This document shows, in pieces, positions 58,201-64,000 of a DNA stretch of 64,000 nt. Where the stretch lies: the NCBI GenBank assembly GCA_021848345.1, contig JAJZUV010000005.1, positions 1 to 64,000 on the forward strand, given 5' to 3'. Source of the stretch: Pseudomonadota bacterium. GTDB lineage: Bacteria; Pseudomonadota; Gammaproteobacteria; Burkholderiales; Burkholderiaceae_C. Within the stretch, counting starts at the first letter, position 1. Each line of letters opens with the position of its first letter. The notes under the pieces were generated by a model. The model worked only from the letters and a program-made list of their open reading frames with translations, did not search any database and was not told the origin of the DNA. Made by a program: the position numbers and the translations under genes.

Positions 58201-59142
58201 ATGGCCTTGCCGACGCCCACGTCCATGTCCGACCGCGACGGAAAAATCTGGATGGACGGCCAGCTCGTCGAATGGCGCGACGCCAAGATCCATGTCCTGA
58301 CCCATACGCTGCACTACGGCTGCGGCGCCTTCGAGGGCGTGCGCGCCTACGAGACCAGCCAGGGCACGGCGATCTTCCGCCTGCGCGAGCACACCCAGCG
58401 CCTGTTCGACAGCGCCAAGATCCTGCGCATGGAGATTCCCTACACCCCCGAGCAGGTGATGCAGGCCCAGCTGGACGTGGTCCGCGCCAACGGCTTTTCC
58501 TCCTGCTACATCCGTCCGCTGGTGTGGATCGGAGACAAGAAGCTCGGCGTGTCCCCGCGCGGCAACACCATCCACCTGATGGTGGCGGCCTGGCCCTGGG
58601 GCGCCTACCTGGGCGAGGAAGGCCTGGCCAAGGGCATCCGCGTGAAGACCAGCAGCTACACCCGGCACCACGTGAACATCACCATGTGCAACGCCAAGGC
58701 GGTGAGCAACTACACCAACAGCATCCTGGCCAACCTGGAGGTCACCGCCGACGGCTACGACGAGGCGCTGCTGCTGGACCCGCAGGGCTTCGTGAGCGAA
58801 GGCGCCGGCGAGAACGTGTTCGTGGTGCGCGACGGCGTGGTCTACACCCCCGATGCCTCCTCGGGCGCGCTCAACGGCATCACCCGGCGCACCGTGTTCT
58901 CGATCTGCGAGGACCTGGGCGTGCAGGTGGTGAGCAAGCGCATCCTGCGCGACGAGGTGTACATCGCCGACGAAGCCTTCTTCAGCGGCACCGCGGCGGA
59001 GATCACGCCGATCCGCGAGCTCGACGGCGTGCGCATCGGCGCCGGCAGCCGGGGCCCGGTGACCGAACGCATCCAGAAGGCCTTCTTCGACATCGTCGGC
59101 GGCCGCAATTCCAAGTACTCCGACTGGCTGGCCCGGGTCTGA
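58201..59142 (+). CDS. ilvE: Branched-chain amino acid aminotransferase
   Basis: The 313-residue class IV PLP aminotransferase makes Leu, Ile and Val from their keto acids. MDGQLVEWRDAKIHVLTHTLHYG is the N-terminal signature, NITMCNAKAVSNYTNSILA has the PLP lysine, and EGAGENVFVVRDGVVYTP and FFSGTAAEITPI are conserved. GGAG precedes the ATG at 58201. First gene of an ilvE-zinc finger-waaF run, a conserved betaproteobacterial order. Confidence 0.96.
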   Translation: MALPTPTSMSDRDGKIWMDGQLVEWRDAKIHVLTHTLHYGCGAFEGVRAYETSQGTAIFRLREHTQRLFDSAKILRMEIPYTPEQVMQAQLDVVRANGFSSCYIRPLVWIGDKKLGVSPRGNTIHLMVAAWPWGAYLGEEGLAKGIRVKTSSYTRHHVNITMCNAKAVSNYTNSILANLEVTADGYDEALLLDPQGFVSEGAGENVFVVRDGVVYTPDASSGALNGITRRTVFSICEDLGVQVVSKRILRDEVYIADEAFFSGTAAEITPIRELDGVRIGAGSRGPVTERIQKAFFDIVGGRNSKYSDWLARV

Positions 59143-59207
59143 GCCTGCGTTTGCCGAGCCCTCGATTCCCGAGCCCCCCTCCGAACCCGCGTGGAGAACC
59201 CCTGCCC

Positions 59208-59408
59208 ATGAGCGCCATTCCCAAACCCGACATGCCGGTGGTCGAACTCAAGGCCGCCGACCTGCCCGCCTACTGCCCCAACCCTGCGATGCCGGTGTGG
59301 AGCGCGCATCCGCGCGTGTTCCTGGAGGTCAGCCACGGCGAGACCGCCTGCCCCTATTGCGGCACGCGCTATCGCCTGGCCGAAGGCGAAGTGGCGCACG
59401 GACATTGA
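59208..59408 (+). CDS. Zinc-finger CHCC-domain protein
   Basis: A 66-residue protein of the zf-CHCC family, which is related to the NDUFS6 accessory subunit of complex I. Zinc ligands are Cys in AYCPNP, His in WSAHPRVFLE, and two Cys in CPYCGTRY. Function is not known in bacteria. Its stop overlaps the waaF start by one base. Confidence 0.88.
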   Translation: MSAIPKPDMPVVELKAADLPAYCPNPAMPVWSAHPRVFLEVSHGETACPYCGTRYRLAEGEVAHGH

Positions 59409-60478
59409 TGCGCGAGCACGCCGCCCAGGCGGCGGCGCCCAGCCTGCTGGTGGCGCCGCAGTGGATCGGCGACGCGGTCATGGCACAGCCCCTGGTGGGG
59501 CTGCTGGCCGCGCGCGGCGAGCGCGTGGTCGCGCTGGGGCTGCCAGGCGTGGCCCCGGTGCTGCGCGCGATGCCGGGCATCGAACGCGTGGTGGAAACGC
59601 CCTTCGCGCACGGCCGGCTGGATCTGCGCGGGCGCCGCGAACTGGCGCGGGAACTGCGCCGGGAACATTTCGCCCGGGCCTACGTGCTGGGCAACAACCT
59701 GAAGGCACGCCTCGTGCCGTGGCTGGCGCGCATCCCGCTGCGCGTGGGCTGGCGCGGCGAGGCCGCCGGCGCCCTGCTCACCCACGCGCTGCAGGAGCCC
59801 GAGCGCGCGCAACGCGCGGACCTGCGCGCGCACTACGCCGCGCTCGCGCAGCCCCTGGCGCCGCCCGTGCTCGGTGCCGCCGTGCAGGCGAGCCCGCCAC
59901 GCGACGTCGCGCAACCGGTGCTGCGGGTGGACGCGCAGCACGTGCGCGGCGCGGCGCGGGAGTTCGGACTGGAGCCTGGCTTCGTGGCGCTATGCCCCGG
60001 TGCCGAGTACGGCCCGGCCAAGCAATGGCCCGCCGCGCATTACGCCGAACTGGCGCGCATGGCCCATGCCGGCGGGCGACGCGTGGCCGTCATCGGCAGT
60101 CCGCGCGAGCGCGAGGCGGCGCAAGCCATCCGCGAGGCGGCGCCGGAGGCCGATGTCGCGGACCTGTGCGGGCGCACCCGCATGGACCAGGCGATCGCCC
60201 TGCTGGCGGCAGCGGCCGGCGTGGTCAGCAACGATTCCGGGCTGATGCACGTGGCCGCCGCGCTGGGCCGGCCCACGGTGGGACTGTACGGCTCCACCGA
60301 TCCCCGCCACACGCCGCCGGCGACGCACCGCAGCGCCACGCTGTGGCTGCACCTGCCCTGCAGTCCCTGTTTCCAGCGCACTTGCCCGCTGGGTCATCTG
60401 AACTGCCTGCGCGCGCTCGACCCGCAGTGGGCCTGGAGCGCGCTGAGCGAGTTGATGGCCGCGCCCGACGGCGCCTGA
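59408..60478 (+). CDS. waaF: ADP-heptose:LPS heptosyltransferase II
   Basis: The 356-residue GT9 enzyme adds the second heptose to the lipopolysaccharide inner core. Signatures: LLVAPQWIGDAVMAQPL, LCPGAEYGPAKQWPAAHYAEL (donor-binding), and VVSNDSGLMHVAAALGRPTVGLYGSTDPRHTPP. The presence of waaF shows an LPS-bearing outer membrane. The stop is 67 bp from the convergent rhlE. Confidence 0.95.
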   Translation: MREHAAQAAAPSLLVAPQWIGDAVMAQPLVGLLAARGERVVALGLPGVAPVLRAMPGIERVVETPFAHGRLDLRGRRELARELRREHFARAYVLGNNLKARLVPWLARIPLRVGWRGEAAGALLTHALQEPERAQRADLRAHYAALAQPLAPPVLGAAVQASPPRDVAQPVLRVDAQHVRGAAREFGLEPGFVALCPGAEYGPAKQWPAAHYAELARMAHAGGRRVAVIGSPREREAAQAIREAAPEADVADLCGRTRMDQAIALLAAAAGVVSNDSGLMHVAAALGRPTVGLYGSTDPRHTPPATHRSATLWLHLPCSPCFQRTCPLGHLNCLRALDPQWAWSALSELMAAPDGA

Positions 60479-60545
60479 AGCCGACGGAGCTCTCGCGGCT
60501 GGCTTCGGCCTGCGGCGACCGGAGGAATCCGATCGCCGCGCCGGG

Positions 60546-61943
60546 TCAGCCGGTGGTGCCGTTGCGCCGCGCCGGGGCGGCACCGCGCGAGGCACCGCGC
60601 CCGCCATCGCGGCGAGGCTGGGAGTCGTTGCGCCGACCCTGGCCCGCGTGCCCGTTGTGGCCGTGGTGGCCGCCGGCCGCGTCGCCGCGGCCATGGCCGC
60701 CCTGTCCGCGCGGCGCGTCGGCGCGTCGCGGACCGGAGCCCGCGCGCCCGCCGCCGATCACCGTGCGCCCGACCCGGATGGGCTGCGCGCGCTCCTGCGG
60801 ATCCGGCTCGAAGCCGGCCACCAGGTTGCGATCGATGCCGCGTCCGATCAGGTTCTCGATGTCGCGCAGGAATCGCAGTTCGTCCACGCACACCAGCGAG
60901 ATCGCCTCGCCCTCGGCGCCGGCGCGGCCGGTGCGGCCGATGCGGTGCACGTAATCCTCGGGCACGTTGGGCAGTTCGTAGTTCACCACCAGCGGCAGCT
61001 GGTCGATGTCGATGCCCCGCGCCGCGATGTCGGTGGCCACCAGCACCTGCAGCTTGCCGCTCTTGAACTCGGCCAGCGCACGCGTGCGCGCACCCTGGCT
61101 CTTGTTGCCGTGGATGGCGTCGGCACCGATGCCCTCGCCGCGCAGTTGCTCGGCCAGGCGGTTGGCGCCGTGCTTGGTGCGCATGAACACCAGCACCTGC
61201 CACCAGTTGCGCTCGCGGATCAGATGCGCCAGCAGCTCGCGCTTGCGGTCGCGCCCCACCGGATGCACGGTCTGGCGCACGGTGGTCGCCGCGGTGTTGC
61301 GGCGCGCCACTTCGATCACCTTCGGCTGGTTCAGCAGCGTGTTGGCCAGCGCCTTGATCTCGTCCGAGAAGGTGGCCGAGAACAGCAGGTTCTGGCGCTT
61401 GCGCGGCAACAGCGCGAGCACCTTGCGGATGTCGTGGATGAAGCCCATGTCGAGCATGCGATCGGCCTCGTCCAGCACCAGGGTGTCGATGGCCGACAGG
61501 TCGAGGGTGCGCTGGCCGTGGTGGTCGAGCATGCGCCCGGGCGTGGCCACGACGATGTCCACGCCGCGGCGCAGCGCGTCGATCTGCGGCTGCATGCCGA
61601 CGCCGCCGTACATGACCATGCTGCGCAGCTTCAGGTGCTTGCCGTAGTCGCGCACGTTCTCGGCCACCTGGGCCGCCAGTTCGCGCGTGGGCACCAGCAC
61701 CAGCACGCGGGGGATGACCTGGCCGCGCGCGTTGCGGGCCGGTTGCGCGTCGCTGAGGCGATGCAGCAGCGGCAGCGTGAAGGCCGCGGTCTTGCCGGTG
61801 CCGGTCTGCGCCGCGGCCAGCAGGTCGCCGCCCGCGAGCACCGCGGGAATGGCCTGGGCCTGGATCGGAGTGGGCGTGGAGTAGCCTTGCTCGCCGATGG
61901 CAAGCAGGATGGGCTCGCTGAGCCCGAGGGATGCAAAAGTCAT
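60546..61943 (-). CDS. rhlE: DEAD-box RNA helicase RhlE
   Basis: The 465-residue helicase has all core motifs: [10 protein letters not shown] (Q), [12 protein letters not shown] (I), PTRELAAQV (Ia), [13 protein letters not shown] (II), LFSATFS (III) and [12 protein letters not shown] (VI). The last 70 residues are Gly/Arg/His-rich ([19 protein letters not shown]), a disordered RNA-binding tail typical of RhlE. It acts in ribosome assembly and RNA decay. The start at 61943 gives the canonical MTFASLGL. Confidence 0.95.
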   Translation of the reverse strand: MTFASLGLSEPILLAIGEQGYSTPTPIQAQAIPAVLAGGDLLAAAQTGTGKTAAFTLPLLHRLSDAQPARNARGQVIPRVLVLVPTRELAAQVAENVRDYGKHLKLRSMVMYGGVGMQPQIDALRRGVDIVVATPGRMLDHHGQRTLDLSAIDTLVLDEADRMLDMGFIHDIRKVLALLPRKRQNLLFSATFSDEIKALANTLLNQPKVIEVARRNTAATTVRQTVHPVGRDRKRELLAHLIRERNWWQVLVFMRTKHGANRLAEQLRGEGIGADAIHGNKSQGARTRALAEFKSGKLQVLVATDIAARGIDIDQLPLVVNYELPNVPEDYVHRIGRTGRAGAEGEAISLVCVDELRFLRDIENLIGRGIDRNLVAGFEPDPQERAQPIRVGRTVIGGGRAGSGPRRADAPRGQGGHGRGDAAGGHHGHNGHAGQGRRNDSQPRRDGGRGASRGAAPARRNGTTG

Positions 61944-62340
61944 GGATGCTTTCGGAACCCGCGCGCCGGAGGTTGTGGATGCGGCAGGCGGGAAACCGCG
62001 ATGACCGTTTCGTTCGCCTGTGCGGTGGGCCTGAAGCCTTGACCGCGCCGGCACCCGCGGTGCGCGGGCCGAGACGCCAGTTCGCCATCGCGGCGGACAG
62101 CCGGCGCAGGGGCCGGCAGGAGTCGAATTCGACAGCCGGCGCGGCAAACTGTGGCCACTCCGGCAAGACGCGAAGTGTAGCATGCGCCCCCTCGGCCCGC
62201 GCGGCCTCGAAGCCCGCGGCGCCGCGCCGCGAGCGCATTGGCTATGCTGCGGCGATGGCGCGCGACACCTGCCTGCGCCTGGGTCGGCGCGACGCGCGCG
62301 AGCTGTCCCCTCACTTCATCCCGAACAAGGAAACCACGCC
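61944..62340. other. Divergent intergenic region of 397 bp between rhlE and ridA
   Basis: No gene is supported here. A TACACT box on the minus strand (62179-62174) could be a -10 for rhlE, which would give it an untranslated leader of about 220 nt, without a convincing -35. On the other side, AAGGAAA before 62341 is the ridA ribosome-binding site. GC-rich dyads are present but none is diagnostic. Confidence 0.45.
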
Positions 62341-62799
62341 ATGTCCGTCTACGACAAGTTGCAGAGCCTGGGCATCACGCTGCCCGCCGTCGCCGCGCCG
62401 GCCGCCGCCTACCTGCCATATGTGCAAAGCGGCAACCTGCTGTTCCTGTCCGGCCACATCAGCAAGCTCGACGGCAAGGTGCTGGCGGGCCAGCTCGGGC
62501 GCGGACTGAGCACCGCGCAGGGCCGCGAGGCCGCGCGCTCGGTGGCCATCGACCTGCTGGGCACGCTGCACGCAGCCTGCGGCGACCTGGGCCGGGTGCG
62601 GCGCGTGGTCAAGCTGCTGGGCCTGGTGAACTCGGCGCCCGACTACACCGAGCATCACCTGGTGATCAACGGCGCCTCGGAACTGCTGGGCGAGGTATTC
62701 GGCGCCGCCGGCCAGCATGCGCGCAGCGCCTTCGGCGTGGCGCAGCTGCCGATGGGGGCCGCGGTCGAGATCGAACTGATCGCGCAGATCGACGCCTGA
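62341..62799 (+). CDS. RidA-family (YjgF/YER057c/UK114) protein
   Basis: A 152-residue trimeric deaminase-like protein of the YjgH/RidA superfamily. FLSGHISKLDGKVLAGQLG is the N-terminal signature, and GDLGRVRRVVKLLGLVNSAPDYTEHHLVINGASELL the central part. The usual RidA Arg that binds 2-aminoacrylate (in the motif ...RxxVxV) is not clearly present: the end reads SAFGVAQLPMGAAVEIELIA, where Arg105 of E. coli RidA is replaced, so it is probably a Rid2-7-type member with another substrate. Confidence 0.85.
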   Translation: MSVYDKLQSLGITLPAVAAPAAAYLPYVQSGNLLFLSGHISKLDGKVLAGQLGRGLSTAQGREAARSVAIDLLGTLHAACGDLGRVRRVVKLLGLVNSAPDYTEHHLVINGASELLGEVFGAAGQHARSAFGVAQLPMGAAVEIELIAQIDA

Positions 62800-62814
62800 G
62801 CAGCCCCCCGGGCT

Positions 62815-64000
62815 TCAGGCCCGGCGCATGCCCTGCCCCTGCATCGCGCCGGCCGCCTTGCCGCGGCGCGCCCGGCGCCCCACGAACTCCTGCAGCGCGC
62901 GCGCCGACAGCAGCAGCACCTTGTCCTTGCCGCCGCGCCCCTTGCCGCTGAGTTCCAGCGCATCGCCCTCGCTCAACGCGAGCACCGCCGCGACCGACTG
63001 CCCCGCCTGCAGGGCCATCAGTTGCACGCCGCGACCGCCGCGCGGCAACTCGCGCAACTCGCCCAGGTCGAACAACAGCAGGCGCCCTTCGCTGTCGAGC
63101 ACCGCGGCCTGTCGCGCCTGGCGCGCCGCTCCGGCCTCGTCGGTCCAGCGCAGCGCCTGCGGCGCCAGCAGCGTCTCGCCGGGCTCCAGGGTGACGAAGG
63201 TCTTGCCCGCGCGCTGCCGGCTGCTCAGGCTGTCGGCCGGGGCGATGAAACCGTAGCCGCCGCTGCCGGCCAGCAGCAGCGGCGTGTCGGGAGGGCCGCA
63301 CCAGTAGTGCGCGGGCGTGGTACCCGCCGGCGGATCGATGAACCGGGTCACCGGCAGCCCGTCGCCGCGCCCGCCGGGCAGTTGCGCCACGCCCAGGCTG
63401 TAGGCGCGCCCGTCGCTGCCCAGCACCCACAGGGTGTCGGTGCTGCGGCAGGCGAAGGCCTCGCCCAGCGCGTCGCCCGGCTTGAATCCCAGCGTGGCGG
63501 CGTCGATGCCGTGGCCCTTGAGCGCGCGCAGCCAGCCCATGCGCGACACCACCACCGTCACCGGCTCGTCGGGCACGCGCAATTCCAGCGACGCGCGGCT
63601 TTGCTCCTGCAGCAGGGTGCGCCGCTCGTCGCCATGCTGGCGCGCGTCGGCCTCGATCTCCTTGATCACCCGGCGGCGCAGGGTCTTGTCGTCGTCGAGC
63701 AGGGTGCGCAACTCGCGCTGTTCGTCCTGCAGACGAGCGATCTCCTGCTCGATGCGGATGGCCTCCAGCCGAGCCAGCTGGCGCAGGCGGATTTCCAGGA
63801 TGTCCTCGGCCTGGCGTTCGCTCAGGCCGAAATGCTGCATCAGCGCGGGCTTGGGTTCGTCGCTCTCGCGGATGATGCGAATCACCTCGTCGATGTTGAG
63901 CAGGACCGCGCGCCGCCCCTCCAGGATGTGCAGGCGGTCGAGTACCTGCTGCAGCCGGTGCGCGCTGCGCCGGCGCACGGTGTCCAGCCGGAAACCCGTC
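62815..64000 (-). CDS. parC: DNA topoisomerase IV subunit A, C-terminal part (start beyond the window)
   Basis: The frame is open to the window end. The visible 394 or so residues begin after the catalytic Tyr region, with VRRRSAHRLQQVLDRLHILEG, the coiled coil NIDEVIRIIRESDEPKPALMQHFGLSERQAEDILEIRLRQLARLE and the beta-pinwheel domain (VTVVVSRMGWLRALKGHGID). There is no GyrA box (QRRGGKG), so ParC is favoured over GyrA. Topoisomerase IV decatenates chromosomes. Confidence 0.92.
   Translation of the reverse strand, partial: TGFRLDTVRRRSAHRLQQVLDRLHILEGRRAVLLNIDEVIRIIRESDEPKPALMQHFGLSERQAEDILEIRLRQLARLEAIRIEQEIARLQDEQRELRTLLDDDKTLRRRVIKEIEADARQHGDERRTLLQEQSRASLELRVPDEPVTVVVSRMGWLRALKGHGIDAATLGFKPGDALGEAFACRSTDTLWVLGSDGRAYSLGVAQLPGGRGDGLPVTRFIDPPAGTTPAHYWCGPPDTPLLLAGSGGYGFIAPADSLSSRQRAGKTFVTLEPGETLLAPQALRWTDEAGAARQARQAAVLDSEGRLLLFDLGELRELPRGGRGVQLMALQAGQSVAAVLALSEGDALELSGKGRGGKDKVLLLSARALQEFVGRRARRGKAAGAMQGQGMRRA

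Noticed and set aside
62815-64000. Gyrase subunit A
   Set aside because: The C-terminal pinwheel lacks the GyrA box and resembles ParC.

Overview
The window is dense, very GC-rich bacterial chromosome with short intergenic gaps. Gene families and gene orders point to a betaproteobacterium of the Burkholderiales type: hemF-nadD-rsfS-rlmH with maf-rng close by, rhodanese-grxC-secB-gpsA-pth divergent from gpmA, an rpoH sigma-32 gene, and a phenylacetate (paa) cluster with a TetR-type PaaR. I cannot name the genus from sequence alone. No rRNA, insertion sequence or CRISPR array is visible; one tRNA is present. The outermost genes (an IclR regulator and parC) are cut by the window edges.

Layout. 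1-3.0 kb: IclR fragment, a PbpG-type endopeptidase with a repetitive basic linker, and two small unrecognised genes. 3.16-5.08 kb: a tRNA-Val(CAC) whose 3' end and terminator are duplicated about 1.77 kb away. Between the copies lie a HicB-HicA toxin-antitoxin pair, a ParB-like-domain protein and one unknown gene; this is the most island-like part of the window. 5.1-7.1 kb: methyltransferase-rnhA-dnaQ operon. 7.1-16.6 kb: gloB, mltD, hemF-nadD-rsfS-rlmH, uup (convergent), then maf-rng. 16.6-20.8 kb: a secreted SCP2-like protein, rpoH with an exact CIRCE element over its promoter, a MarR-GNAT fusion and a divergent DHA2 efflux pump. 20.9-23.9 kb: ftsY, rsmD, a 14-bp tandem repeat, coaD and a ferredoxin. 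24-27 kb: rhodanese-grxC-secB-gpsA-pth on the minus strand. 27.1-30.2 kb: gpmA, a carboxyl-terminal protease and a MoeB/ThiF enzyme.

30.3-41.5 kb carries a FixH-like protein, a second DHA2 pump and a complete four-gene RND system (adaptor, two RND pumps, outer-membrane factor; MdtABC type) with overlapping or abutting genes. 41.6-49.8 kb holds a PduO-type cobalamin adenosyltransferase and the paa genes paaZ, paaJ, paaR, paaK, paaI and paaG, with divergent paaY. A 28-bp palindrome between paaG and paaY is the probable PaaR operator. The ring-epoxidase genes (paaABCDE), paaF and paaH are not in the window. 49.9-53.6 kb: coupled lplT-tlpA-DMT permease-glutathione peroxidase. 53.7-62.8 kb: alr-radA, an SbmA/BacA-like ABC exporter, ilvE-zinc-finger protein-waaF, rhlE and a RidA-family protein. 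The window ends in parC.

Most of the window is core housekeeping: heme and NAD synthesis, peptidoglycan, translation and ribosome maturation, protein export and the heat-shock sigma factor. The accessory parts are the tRNA-flanked toxin-antitoxin cassette, the two MFS pumps and the RND system, and phenylacetate catabolism. The best leads are the duplicated tRNA 3' end around HicAB, HrcA-type control of rpoH, and long Lys/Arg-rich tails or linkers on three unrelated housekeeping proteins (PbpG, MltD, RsfS).
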